From contig CM074195.1 of the NCBI GenBank assembly GCA_037179385.1, positions 5,140,438-5,204,437 of the forward strand: a stretch of 64,000 nt of DNA. The letters are read 5' to 3'. Below are positions 35,471 to 45,837 of this stretch, in pieces. Position 1 is the stretch's first letter. Every line of letters starts with the position of its first letter. A model generated the notes under the pieces. It worked only from the letters and a program-made list of their open reading frames with translations. It ran no database searches and was not told the origin of the DNA. Origin of the DNA: Holothuria scabra. Lineage: Eukaryota; Echinodermata; Holothuroidea; Aspidochirotida; Holothuriidae. The translations under genes were made by a program, and so were the position numbers.

Positions 35471-35916
35471 GCCGCAGTCACACTACAACGAATAGGTTGG
35501 AAACTGGGCCGTAAAACTCTAAGTAACTAGCAACAACGAATTCGGAACGGATTCCGATCCTTTGAGAGTTTTTGTTAGTCTTCTCCATCTCTCGTCTACA
35601 AGGGTCAAAAACTTGTCAGATAGTGGTATTACATGGTTTGTTGTTCGTCGAATATAAATACTGACTTCTTTCTTGAAGTCAAGCCGACATATATTTTTTT
35701 TATCGGACAAAGTCCGATAAAATCTGTCTGTCGATGTGACGTCACGAAATAATTAGTATAAAGTTAATTTTCATAGCCCCGTGGTTCAACTCATATATTT
35801 ACAAAGGTTGGCAAATTTTGAGGGTTCTTTTCGACAAGAGATGGGAGAAGATTCAAATAAAAAGCTTACAAATTCGGATCGGATTACGATCCGAATTCGT
35901 TGTAGTGTTGTAGGCT
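35471..35916. mobile_element. TIR element, second copy of the CCGCGGTCACA family, with SINE insert
   Basis: The left end GCCGCAGTCACACTACAACGAA and the right end GATCCGAATTCGTTGTAGTG (then a worn GTTGTAGGC) are inverted. The interior follows 30152-30561 (TCTTCTCCATCTCT, CCGATAAAATCTGTCTGTCG, AATAATTAGTA). Split by a short SINE at 35494. Confidence 0.75.
35494..35532 (+). mobile_element. 39-bp SINE 3' end inside the TIR element
   Basis: AGGTTGGAAACTGGGCCG, then TAAAACTCTAAGTAACTAG, is the 3' end of the tRNA-derived SINE. A perfect 9-bp duplication, ACAACGAAT, flanks it at 35485-35493 and 35533-35541, proving insertion of a severely 5'-truncated copy. Confidence 0.85.
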
Positions 35917-36380
35917 ATTCACTTTGAGGAAAATACCAGGAAGCTACTACTCCAACCCTGAAAATACCGATGCTAAGGACATCAAGTTATAACACCAGAC
36001 TGTGCTTAATTTGAACATGTAAGGGTATATTAAGTTAAAAATCAAATGTCTATATTTATCAACCAGACAGTTTTAATTCTCCCAACCAACTAACTTCTAG
36101 TTTGGGTCGACGAGTGACCTCCTTTAACCTCCCAGGCGTTTCCAGACAGAGGCAAGAATGCACGACTATCAAATGAACGCAGACATCGTATTTTGGGTTC
36201 AGTGATGATAAACCCATAAACGCACCCAAAGAACCTTAGTTGAGTGAGTTATAGCTGGTAGACACGCAACTTCATGGTAGACTTGTCGCAACAATAGATC
36301 AGTTAATCTAACTTCATCTCCGTGAAAAGTTTTCTTCAGGCAAGGGGTAGGGAGAAGCGACAGGGTTCACTGTCTCACAT

Positions 36381-37163
36381 GGGCATCCGGAAGGGGGGGG
36401 GCAAGGGGGGCACTTGCCCCCCCCCCCTGGAAAATCAAACTTGTGAAAAAAATTAACTAAAAATTGAAAAAAAAAAATAAAATAAATCATTAAAATATCT
36501 TCACTCACAGCGTCAGTATCTACTGAAATATACGGACATTTGACCAGAAATAGCAAAAGAGGAGATGGTATGCTGAATAGTGAAATCGTAATTTTGGAAC
36601 CATCATTCGTGATATCTATTGGAAATTTGTAATTGCAAAAACTTTGCCAAAATTGTACTAGTTGTCAGGTATGTAGTGTGCATATGGCATCCGACTATTG
36701 ATGAATGCGTTGGTCTTGCTTTGGTCACGTGCTGATCTCAAGTGGCGACGCGCAGATGTAACGGATATACAAGGTGAATGGGGGGGGGGGGGGGACATGG
36801 TTCATAATTGGGTAACGGATATAGGCATACATAGGCTGTTTGACAGTTGTAAGTTTTATCGTGAATAGGCGTGCGAGGCCATGACCGAGAGGCAGATTTC
36901 CCTTCAACGTTTTTTTACATTGAAAATTCTAAAAATCTAAAAATTACAGACATGAAATCCCTGTTTCAGGGCTGGGTACATGCAGCTTATAACACTCGCC
37001 AAGTGTCGTTTCCGGCCATCTGGAGGGTTTGTAAGACCCAAAATTTTCTTGTACGCTCCGCGCCAACCGATGGTGGCGCTCCGCTTAGATAGTGTACACA
37101 ACTCAATCATCCATGAATGACCTTGCCCCCCCCCCCCTTGCAAAAATTTCTGCGGACGCCCAT
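36381..37163. mobile_element. Element with GGGCATCCGG/GCGGACGCCCAT ends
   Basis: The left end GGGCATCCGGAAG with a long G run and the right end TTTCTGCGGACGCCCAT resemble the ends of 29097-29381. A GCTCCGCGCCAACCGATGGTGGCGCTCCGC block lies near 37055-37085 (the family's subterminal palindrome). Flanks do not show a clear duplication, so the two ends could belong to different insertions. A G tract at 36781-36794 lies in the middle. Confidence 0.5.
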
Positions 37164-37479
37164 TCAAAAACCCAGATTCGTGCAGAGTTGTTAGTATTTG
37201 GGGGAAAACATGTCCAAAAGGGTGAGCACCTGATTCTGGCCAAACACTGAATCGTCCACAGACCTAAATCCAATGGCTTCACACACTTACGGACACCGAA
37301 TAAATAAAACTTCGCTTTAAAACAGCAAAATATCAATTTCCCCTTTTAGTGAAGCATTCGATCTCACGCAATATTATACATAATATAAAACTAGGCTATG
37401 CGAGAGCATGGACCTGACTAATTTGGTGAGATAGCTCTACGGATGACAACTAATAGACCCTAATTGTGCCTTTTTTTTA

Positions 37480-37665
37480 ACTCATCCTCATCCAGACACA
37501 ATCTTAGTTTATTGCTTCAAAGTTAGCATATAGGTCCTTATGTGTAATCAGAACACTCTCAGTACAAGATGTGTAACATTAGCTTCTTACAGTACTCTGT
37601 ATTTTTTTTTTTAATTTGCTGTTCAAAATCAAAGAGCTGTCTTAATTGAAACTACTACAAATATT
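37480..37665 (-). mobile_element. TTAA MITE (AGGGCC family), fragment
   Basis: CTCATCCTCATCCAGACAC, AATCTTAGTTTATTGCTTC and AACACTCTCAGTACAAG match the family in minus sense. Both ends are missing. Confidence 0.65.
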
Positions 37666-37740
37666 GCATTATTGCAGTTTAGAGTGAAATTTTACTGCAT
37701 TTTAAAAACCAAAGAAAAACTTAGTTCACAAACAAGCGCT

Positions 37741-37988
37741 AGTTCAGTTAGATGGAGTTTTACGGCCCAGTTTCCAAACTATTGATTTAAGTCGAGCCGG
37801 TCCGGTCAAGGCCCTTTTTTCAGATGTGTCTCACCAGCTGGTCTCACTAGCTTGTTTTTCCTACTCCATTGCTTATGCGGAACATCACGCACAACGGCAA
37901 TAGGAATCTTTGGGAATCGAACCCGGATATTCCGCCCGAGAGGCGAGTGCTCCATCGTTAGACCAGTTAGATCAGTAGACTGCAAAAT
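37741..37988 (-). mobile_element. tRNA-derived SINE, near full length
   Basis: Read on the minus strand: a tRNA-like head with A box (TGGTCTAACGATGG) and B box (GGTTCGATTCC), a body with ATTGCCGTTGTGCGTGATG, CATAAGCAATGGAGTAGG and AGTGAGACCAGCTGG, and a 3' end with GAAACTGGGCCGTAAAAC, CTCCATCTAACTGAAC. Box spacing and the CGCCTCTCGGGCGG arm show descent from a tRNA gene; the head could drive Pol III transcription. Confidence 0.88.
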
Positions 37989-38029
37989 CATCTAAAAGGA
38001 TCTTCATTCAGTACAATTGGGTATTTCAG

Positions 38030-38105
38030 TTAACGCCCCTGTGCACCCCATAAAGGTGTTTTGGAATTAAACGCTTTTCTAAACACCTTTAGCCACCAGC
38101 TTTAG
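38030..38105. repeat. Fragment of the AAACAC repeat family
   Basis: TAAAGGTGTTTTGGAATTAA, ACGCTTTTCTAAACACC is shared with 48235-48275 and relates to 3607-3844. Confidence 0.5.
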
Positions 38106-38574
38106 TTCACAAACCAGAGAGCTGTTACTTTAAGCCTGCATAAACTATTTTTTTTTTATCATACTCCTGTATAACTCATTTAAATCCATGTGTACCAATA
38201 TAACCAGTAATTTTATTCCAAATATTCCCAGGGACTTGTTTTCTGTTGACTATTTACACTTGAACAGCTTTTTACCCTATAGATATGTCGCCTGAAGCGG
38301 ACAACCTAACTCAAAAGAGACAGATGACGATGTTTAACTGAAAAGAGTTGGCATCGCTGGCCCGGGTACAGAGTTCTATCACATTCACATGCACCCGGTG
38401 AGCAAAAAATGTTGTTCCGATTAGGGAGTTGCAACAGAATAAAGTGGCAGTAATGACGAAGTTTCCCAGTCCCGTTCAAACCATATCGGTTTCAAATCAA
38501 TAAAATAAGTTGATATCTGTCTAGCCCAAACCGCGTATGCTGTTCGGCATATTCCTTGTAGAGTCATATCTGTA

Positions 38575-38685
38575 ACCTGCGCAGCAGGCTGTACGACATA
38601 TTCCTTGTAAAGTCATGTGGTGGTTTTGGAAGCTGAGAAGCTAAAAAAAGTCCATTCCACGGGGTAGTCTAGACCCAAACAAGGC
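38575..38685. repeat. Short repeat shared with 60070-60135, 60598-60630 and 62325-62395
   Basis: GCAGCAGGCTGTACGACATA recurs inverted near 60610, and GAAGCTGAGAAGCT...CCACGGGGTA recurs inverted at 60080-60125 (ACCCCGCGGAGC, CTCAGCTTC) and 62328-62375. Family unknown. Confidence 0.45.
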
Positions 38686-38813
38686 AGATATATTGAGTGT
38701 CGTGCAACTTCCTACAAGTTCCACAATGTGACCCTAACTGCTCAGGCAATGAGAGTTTGTTTTTACGATTCTTCATAACTTTAAATCTGCATCACATTTG
38801 TACATTGATTTAA

Positions 38814-39110
38814 AGGGCCAAACCTCTCACCCCAAACTACAATTTTGGTACGGGGGTACTGAAATTCTAAATTGGCTTATCTCTTTGATTGACAGCTATT
38901 TCAAACAATGCAGAGTACCGAAGCTTACATTACACAGCATGAACGGTACTGAGAGTGTTTTGATTATATAAATTGAGCCCTTCTTTAATCACCTTGAAGC
39001 AATAAACTGAGATTGTATCTGGATAGCCATGAATTTCAGACAGTTGTGGGAGGGGCTTAAGTAAGAAGGTTAGAAACATCGGTACTGTTTGGGGTGAGAG
39101 AACTTGACCT
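38814..39110 (+). mobile_element. TTAA-flanked MITE (AGGGCC family, 297 bp)
   Basis: The left end AGGGCCAAACCTCTCACC and the right end GGGGTGAGAGAACTTGACCT are inverted. TTAA precedes and TTAC follows. The interior carries the family words TTGATTGACAGCT, CAGAGTACCGAAGCTTACATT, CAATAAACTGAGATTGTATC and TGGGAGGGGCTTAAGTAAG. The TTAA target is the piggyBac hallmark; no transposase is present. Confidence 0.82.
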
Positions 39111-39517
39111 TTACACCTTTCAAAAATGCTCCTTGGTCAAGATAACTTAAACAAAGCTGCAGCTAAGAGGGGGCAGACTGTTTAAAAAGGTGTTTCTTGA
39201 TTGGCTGTTGCCATTGTATTGTATCAATTGTATTCTTCATTCGGGTAAGGGATTAGGTTAGGGATTAGGTTATCGTTAGCCAGTTCGGAAATTTTTCTCT
39301 TAGCCGCAGCTTTGTTTAAGTTATCTGAGACCAAGGAGGGTTTTTTCGTAGCGATGAGGTGGACGAAAAAATTCGTCCGCCCCGCCGGCTATTTTATTCA
39401 AGACTACTAGGCTTCATCTTACCAGGGAGCTGGAAGCCCTCTGATCTTACTTGTAATGCACTGAATCCATTCCATGGGCTTCTTATCATCACGCTTTGCC
39501 ATTTTAAAGTGTCTTAA

Positions 39518-39791
39518 AGGGCCCATCCTCTCACCCCAAACTACACTTTCCAGCTTTTCAGCTTTCTGATTTACTGCTAATTCAAAAAATGCAGTTTACC
39601 AAAGCTTATGTTTCATAGCATTAACTGTACTGAGAGTGTTTTCATTTCACGAATAGAGCTTTTCTGTACTCACCCTGAAGCAATAAACTGAGATTGTGTC
39701 TGAATGAGGATGAATTCATGACAATTGTGGGAGAGGCTTGAGTAAGAAAGTTAGGAGAATTTTTGCTGTTTGGAGTGAGAGAATTGGGCCT
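39518..39791 (+). mobile_element. TTAA-flanked MITE (AGGGCC family, 274 bp)
   Basis: TTAA at 39514-39517 and 39792-39795. The ends AGGGCCCATCCTCTCACC and GGAGTGAGAGAATTGGGCCT are inverted. Only about 400 bp from the previous copy and in the same sense. Confidence 0.87.
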
Positions 39792-39831
39792 TTAAGCATT
39801 TCCTTCTCCGCATCCGGCTGTTGCTGGGTAG

Positions 39832-39864
39832 GGTGCGGTGCGGTGCGGTGCGGTGCGGTGCGGT
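39832..39864. repeat. (GGTGC)n microsatellite
   Basis: About six perfect GGTGC units in a row, ending in GGTTTAGGG. Confidence 0.9.
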
Positions 39865-40006
39865 TTAGGGATGGTTTTCCTAGCTGGGAAAGTTCTCCCT
39901 CTTTTTTACCTCTGCTATGCTTTTTAACCTCCTTTTTTGCTACTGTATGAGCTTTTTGTTTGTCTGCAGTCTGCTTGTTTTTTATTCTTAGGGAGTGCAC
40001 GTTTTC

Positions 40007-40037
40007 AACCCCCCCCCCTCCCCGGGGGGGGGGGGGT
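40007..40037. repeat. C-run/G-run palindrome
   Basis: AAC and a C-run with one T, then CCCCGGGG, then a G-run and GTT: an almost perfect 31-bp palindrome able to form a very stable hairpin, or a quadruplex on either strand. Confidence 0.85.
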
Positions 40038-40563
40038 TGTGTACATCCTTTCGTTTGTACATGTCCTTTGATTCTTCTGTTGTATTTATACCAAATATTT
40101 GTATGTATATATGTTAAATCGATCAACGAAATCAATCAACGAAACGAAAACTAAACCTCGCGATTAGCTACAGTATATAGTGAAGGCTGCTTAGGCTTGC
40201 ATCTGTGTGGATTATTTTACTAGTCTACACGACAAAAAATTTTAATTTAACAGCAACAAACAAAAAATTAATGTTCCTTCTTACCTGAAAGACCTCTTCA
40301 ATGATCCCATATTCTGGAAAAGAATAAGTTTAGAAAGGGGTGAGAGTTTGAACAAGAGACTAACATTCTCTGTTAAACTCTGATTGTCCTCTTTAAAGGG
40401 GCAATCAGAGTTTAACTGAGAATACTAACCTTTCGTTTCAAATGTTGCGACCTTCTGCTGAAAGAACGCCTACTGAGAGAGGGGGTTTGTTTGCAGATAG
40501 TCGCAAGAGTTCGAAAAGGTTGTAGCTCGTAAGCCGTGATCGCAAGAGAATGCAATGATTTAA

Positions 40564-41048
40564 AGAGCTAATCCTCCCATCCCAAACTGACCGGGTAATT
40601 GGTCTAACATAGGAGTATTCGCCTCTCACGCGGAAGGCCCGGGTTCGATTCCCAGGTCGAGTCATACCAAAGACTAAAAATGGGACCTACTGCCGTTGTG
40701 CGTGATGACCCGCATAAGCAATGGAGTAGGGAAAACAGGCCAGCGAGCCACATTTGGAAAAAAGGCCCTGACTCGGCTTAAACCAATAGGTTGTAGTCTG
40801 GGCTGTAAAACTCCATCTAACTAACTAACCCATCCCAAACTACAATTTTCTGTAACAGTCCACTGAAATTCTCCATTGACTTAACTGTTTGATTGACAGC
40901 TTTTTCAAAAATGCGGAGCACCAAAGCCGATAATACACAGCTTGCACCGTACAGAGAGGGCTTTGATTACACATTGGGGTCATTTATACTCACCCTGACA
41001 GCCTGAAGTAATTAACTAAGATTTTGTCTGGATGAGGATGAATTTTAG
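40564..41048 (+). mobile_element. TTAA MITE (AGGGCC family) interrupted by a SINE
   Basis: The left end AGAGCTAATCCTCCCATCCC follows TTAA at 40560-40563. After the SINE (40589-40828) and a duplicated CCCATCCCAAACT, the family body resumes (ATTGACTTAACTGTTTGATTG, GAGGATGAATTTTAG). The right end is lost. Confidence 0.82.
40589..40828 (+). mobile_element. tRNA-derived SINE, full length, best copy
   Basis: Flanked by a perfect 13-bp duplication, CCCATCCCAAACT (40576-40588 and 40829-40841), which fixes both ends. The head has an A box (TGGTCTAACATAGG, 40600-40613) and a B box (GGTTCGATTCC, 40642-40652) with a CGCCTCTCACGCGG stem between. The body has ATACCAAAGACTAAAAATGG, CTGCCGTTGTGCGTGATG, GCAATGGAGTAGGG and AGCGAGCCACATTTGG. 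The 3' end is GGGCTGTAAAACTCCATC plus (TAAC)n. It moves by a partner LINE's reverse transcriptase; the TAAC tail may mark the partner. Confidence 0.92.
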
Positions 41049-41049
41049 C

Positions 41050-41156
41050 CTGTGTAACAGAAGTTTTTCCTAAAGGGTTTGATTTTGGTAGTTTAAATTG
41101 TATCCTTGCAAATCATAAATGAAGTCATGTCATTATTCTGGCATGTCACACTACCT
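41050..41156 (+). mobile_element. Right end of the AGGTATTGTGACATG TTAA-MITE family
   Basis: TTTGATTTTGGTAGTTTAAA, TTGTATCCTTGCAAATC and GGCATGTCACACTACCT, then TTAA (41157-41160), match the right part of 52403-52980. Confidence 0.7.
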
Positions 41157-41193
41157 TTAAAGGGTGCTGAAAGGTACTACTAGCCCGGCTTCA

Positions 41194-41990
41194 GATTGAG
41201 GCAAGTGCCACCTGGAATGGTCTTTAATGCCACCATGTTTTTTCGATTCCCTGGCATATCTGTAAACAGAAAAATTCAGGTATATGGGTATCTTCGGTTG
41301 GGTTGGGAAATATAGCGGGGTATCTGCCAAGAGTAAGGGTGCTGAAAAGTAAAAAAATTAAGGGGTAGGGGAAAGTAAAATGGCTATTCTTTTAATCTTT
41401 GTCATCTAGAAACTCGAGAGTTGTAAACTACCCATCAAAATACTTGCAAAGAAATTGTCTTTTAGTCGATATACAGATTTTGAGAATCACGTGACTTTTG
41501 AGGTCACTAAAAATCAAAAAGGTACGAAATTTGACCTTTGACCTAAATCTTGACTATGCTATTTTAAAATGTAATTGTGTACAGTAAATCGATTCATTTG
41601 TCCTAGTTTGACCTGAAATGGTTATATTATATATCTCCAGACAATTTTGGGCTACTAATGTTCCAGGGTTTGTACTTAGGAAGCACCAGCGTCGAACGGG
41701 ATGTTAACTAGTAAAAAATCTGTTAGAAGAAAAAAATAGGTTTCCAACCCGGAAAAGACAATCTATTCATGGTTAATGAGCGTTACAAGCTGTTCCCCAT
41801 CTCGAAATCATTTTTATATCTGTTTAAGCATTCCTTGTTAGAGCAAATTTATTAATTGCATATCTACATGTCCATATCAATACCCCTGTCCCTTCTTAAT
41901 ACCTAAAAAGGTGCAAAACAACACAATGAAATATCAGTACTAATAGCTTCAAATTGGGCAGGAGATTGAGGTAAGTGCCATCTGGAGTGG
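41194..41990. repeat. Direct repeat pair 770 bp apart
   Basis: GATTGAGGCAAGTGCCACC at 41194 and GATTGAGGTAAGTGCCATC at 41964, each followed by TGGARTGG, frame a stretch of anonymous AT-rich DNA. Possibly repeated ends of one element. Confidence 0.45.
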
Positions 41991-42109
41991 TCATTATCGG
42001 CTGTGGCCCACAGGCATCTCACAGGAAACCCTACAACTCTCCGTCGCAATATTTTTTGGAAACGCTACGGTCCGCTGAACACTAAATCAAGTGGTATTAG
42101 TAACTATTT

Positions 42110-43515
42110 TTGGTCTTGCCCGTTCAAAATGGCTGCCAAAAAGAAAATGGTGGCAAACATTTTGAATATTTTGTATTAAATAATAATAAAGAAAGTATTC
42201 TTAAAAAATATTTTTGAGGGATCGACTTTTAAAATTTAGTCATATTTTATGACAAGTATTTCAGAATTAATTTTTGGGACTGTTGTTGTGAGATTCAGGT
42301 TAACCAAGATGGCGGAAAAACAAAAAAATGGCTGCTCAACTAAATGAAATATTTCCAAAAAATTGTGAAAAAAATGCAAATTTCCACATTCCTCAATCAA
42401 AATGATATAAAATAACGTTTTCAAATAAAGGCGGAACTTGAAAATCCTAGAAACAAGAGTATTTGTCATTCAATATGTCGGAAATGCACTGAAGAAGTAA
42501 AAACAATACAGTAAAAATTCCCCACAAAAATAAGAAAATAATTAAAAAAATGCAAATAAATGTCAGAAAATAATCACTAAAAATATATTTCGACTAAAAA
42601 TTTCTAATATCTTTATAGAAAATTGTACATAATTCTCAAAACATGGTTTCTGGTATTTTATGCAGGACCCCATACTAACCAAGATGGCGGAAACAACAAT
42701 ATGGCCGCCAATAAAACGATCATAATGTATAAAAAATAATAAGAAAAATATTCATTAAAAATACTTTTGACACAGTTGCCATTAATTTCTGGCCAGATTT
42801 TATGACAAATAATCCTAATTTACTTTTTAAAATACTTCTTTTGGAATTCAGATCAACCAAAATGGCGGAAAAGCAAAATGGCCGCCGATGCTTTAATTAT
42901 GTTGATATATCATGACGATAGGAAAATAATCATTAAAAGTACTTTTGGCACAGGAAAACCTAACCTGTGTCCATTTCTGTTGTAAATATTCACAAAGTAT
43001 TTTTCTGGACATTCGTTTTAGGATCCAGGTCAACCACGATGGGAATATAGCAGGATGGTTGCTAATGTTAAAATTTCAATATATTTTAGCAATAGAGAAA
43101 ATAATCCGTAAAATTACTTTTTCTGACAGTTGCTCTTTATAAATGGCTATTAAAGATTATGGTCAGATTTTAGGTTTTAATGTGTTAGAAATATCTCTAG
43201 GGATTATTTTCTTTATTATTAAAAATATGTAATTATATCACTGAAGGCTATTTTACTTCTTCCGCCATCTTGATTGCATCTAAAATGTTTTAAAATCGTT
43301 CCAATTATTTGGCATAAAAGGAGGCCATTTATAAAGAGCAACTGTCGGAAAAAATATTTTTTACGGATTATTATCTCTATTATTATAATTAATTGAAATT
43401 TTAAAATTAGCAGCCATTTTGCTTTTTCCGCCATCTTGGTTGACCTGGATCCTAAAAGAAATGTCCAGGAAAATACTTTGTGAATATTTACAACAGAAAA
43501 TGGACACAGGATAAA
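42110..43515. repeat. ~180-bp degenerate tandem repeat with ATGGCGG motifs, ending in a large inverted repeat
   Basis: CCAAGATGGCGG or a close variant followed about 10-20 bases later by AAAATGGC.GCC recurs at about 42118, 42303, 42678, 42856 and 43032, at spacings near 175-190 bp or a multiple, with related AAAATAATCATTAAAAATAC words between. From 42958 to 43150 the sequence is repeated inverted at 43318-43512 (TCCATTTTCTGTTG, GGATCCAGGTCAACC, GACAGTTGCTCTTTATAAA on one strand; complements on the other), around a loop of about 165 bp. No gene is supported. Confidence 0.7.
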
Positions 43516-43529
43516 GCGTTTTGTTGTTG

Positions 43530-44340
43530 ACAGAAGCCTGTCATGGGTTGTTTTGAAAACCTCATAATATGTAAACGTGACTGAGACTGCACAGAAATAT
43601 GCTAAGAACATTGCGTTTGGTTTCAGCAATCTATCTCTCTCTCCCTTCCTTCTAGGTCTTGCTAACGAATTTTGGTACATAGATACATAGGCTACATAAA
43701 AATACAAAGTATGATAGCATGCACATGCTGGCGATAACAGTTGGCTTATTTTGGCACCCACGTCTGTGGCACGGGGTGTTTGGCCTACCTTGTCTGATTG
43801 AGTATTTCACGTGCAGGAAACACTGACTTAGAAATGGTACTTCTATACATGTCAATATCTATAAAATAACATTGCAGGTGGGGCCACTAAACAATTTACT
43901 ACATCATATTTATTTGCATAATTTTTTGCAATACGTTTTCCTCGACTTTTCACCAAATAACAAAAATATTTACAATGTACGCAATGAGGAAATACGACGC
44001 AATCTTGGTGAGGGAATATATACTAACTCTTACATATTTTGTAATTTTAAAAGACACGAAACCTGAACATTAAATACTGGTTCGACATGAGCTATAGGTT
44101 CTCGGCCAAAAGTACTTCATTCGTCCGTCTCCGACGTAAAACATTGGATGGATATTCATTAAAGTCTACTTTTCAACTGTGCCAAAATCAAGCAATTAGT
44201 TCCAAACCACAAAAAGTGAAAAGACAAAGAAACAAAATTACCTCTACATAAAAACATTTCACAGCTTATTGCTGTTACGATGGACGTCTTAACATGTACA
44301 CCCCACTAATTAATTTTTTTCAGAAAATATGTTGCTACTA
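43530..44340. other. No recognised feature
   Basis: Short frames on both strands only; no repeat words shared with the rest of the window. Confidence 0.3.
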
Positions 44341-44344
44341 AAAA

Positions 44345-44620
44345 AGGCAGTCAACTCTCACCCCATTGCACATTACAATTTTTTTTAGTAGTCCACAGAA
44401 ATTCTCAATTGGCACAGCTCTTTTCATGAGAGCAAGTTAAAAAAGAAAAAAAAACGCAGAGAAAAAACCGCAGAGTACTGTAGACCATATTACACAGCAT
44501 CTACTGTAGAGAAAGTGCTCTATTTAATTACACATAGGGGATTGTCTCAGGATGACAATGAACTTTATAGTTGAGAGAGGGGCTTGGGTGTGTAGAAACT
44601 GTATGGGTGATCCTACAACC
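44345..44620 (+). mobile_element. TTAA MITE (AGGGCC family), worn
   Basis: AACTCTCACCCCATTGCACA, TCTCAATTGGCACAGCTC, GCAGAGTACTGTAGACC and AGAGAGGGGCTTGGGTGTG follow the family. Ends are eroded. Confidence 0.65.
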
Positions 44621-45244
44621 CTCGATAAAATGGGACAAACCCCTGCTCCCCCCATCGATGTAGAAGTTTCAGGATGCATTGGCTGCCCCAACCTTGGATG
44701 AGGGAGTGGGAGATGGTGACCCGTTCATTGCTTGTTTTGCTTGTTTTGTCCCATCATTTTTGTCCAGGATAGATGCCGCCTTCTTTTAACCATTAATTGT
44801 TCATATTTGTGCACTGCAATAGACCATCAAGACATGAAAATATGATCCCGAGAACAGAATCGTTAGACGTCGATTTGGTCTATTTACTTCCTCGTTTCTC
44901 TGACAGCTTATATTTTTTATCTCCTGCCACAAGGAAAGTATAAAATATCTTTGAACACCAATGCCTTGCGATTTCTTTAATTAAGTGTCCTCGCAGCCAA
45001 AAAGTGATTTATTTTGGCATGCAAGTGAAGGCATTAATTGCAATTTCGGACCAGAGTGAAGTATCGTAATACAAATAGGCTGTTGCGTATCGGACGTGTC
45101 TGACAGAAAAGCGCAATGGCGCTTCAAAATATCTAGCCGCTCAATAGCCTGCATATGGCCACATAGTGCTGTAGCCTGTATAGTGCTAGGACGAAGAGGC
45201 TGTGGCTTTATACCAGCCTGATAGTGATATAGTAATAAGCGTAC

Positions 45245-45404
45245 CAGCTGTGCAAACTTCGGTTGCAATTTCTTGGTAAGTCAGAATTTTCATATCGCGG
45301 TCATGAAGTTTGGGATGTTGTGTGTTGTACAGAACTAGCCTTGCCTGTAACATTTTTATCAGTTTCATGGTGTGGCCATCTGGCTCCACGCTCGCCATCT
45401 TCAT
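45245..45404 (-). CDS. Probable first exon of a MADF-like DNA-binding protein
   Basis: On the minus strand an ATG at 45404 opens a frame with MKLIKMLQARLVLYNTQHPK then LHDRDMKILTYQEIATEV. The pattern LI..L.....LY....P...DRD.K...Y.EIA.E. follows the first helices of the MADF domain (Myb/SANT-like), where the norm is L..L...P.LYD..HP.YKDR..K...W..IA. The tryptophan position holds Tyr here. A plausible donor, CTG|GTACGC, lies at 45244, where many MADF genes break before the second half of the domain. MADF proteins are sequence-specific transcription regulators, and many in invertebrates derive from transposons. The second exon was not found. Codons upstream of this ATG are also open (to 45464), so the true start could be earlier. 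Family call is moderate. Confidence 0.5.
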
Positions 45405-45611
45405 GTATAATGTGCCACGTACCTTTTCGGCCCACACCACTCTTGTGACGTTCCCACGGCCCAATGAGAGTTTGCACTTACAGACTTTTGCCGCCCGCCG
45501 ATTCTGTCGGTGACTCGTTCAAAAAAGGCTTCACACACTGACACGACACAATTCTATCTGCCGACAAAGCAGTCGGCTGACAAAATCAGCCTGCATGACT
45601 ACGGCTTTAAA

Positions 45612-45670
45612 TGGACCGGCTTGACTTGAACCAATGGGTTGGAAACTGGGCCGTAAACTCCATCTAACTA
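45612..45670 (+). mobile_element. SINE 3' end that seeds a microsatellite
   Basis: ACCGGCTTGACTTGAACCAA, TGGGTTGGAAACTGGGCCG and TAAACTCCATCTAACTAAC are the last 60 bases of the SINE; its TAAC tail passes directly into CTGA repeats. Confidence 0.8.
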
Positions 45671-45815
45671 ACTGACTGACTGACTGACCGACTCGGTGAC
45701 CGACTGACAGTCTGACCGACATACCGACTGGTTGGCTGATTGACTGCTTGACTAATCGGCTGACTGACTGACTGACTGACTGACTGACTGACTGACTGAC
45801 TGACTGACTGACGAA
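45668..45815. repeat. (ACTG)n microsatellite
   Basis: Degenerate ACTG/CCGA units to about 45760, then perfect ACTG repeats at about 45762-45811. Confidence 0.9.
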
Positions 45816-45837
45816 CTAACTTTACTTCTAAAATTTT

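Noticed and set aside
39716..40154. Frames across 39716-40154 on both strands
   Set aside because: They run through a GGTGC microsatellite, the C/G palindrome and a MITE end.
40589..40660. Functional tRNA gene
   Set aside because: A and B boxes are present, but the cloverleaf is incomplete and it is the head of a SINE with a TAAC tail and a target duplication.
43219..43761. 180-codon minus-strand frame
   Set aside because: Half of it lies in the inverted repeat arm at 43318-43512; no recognised motif.
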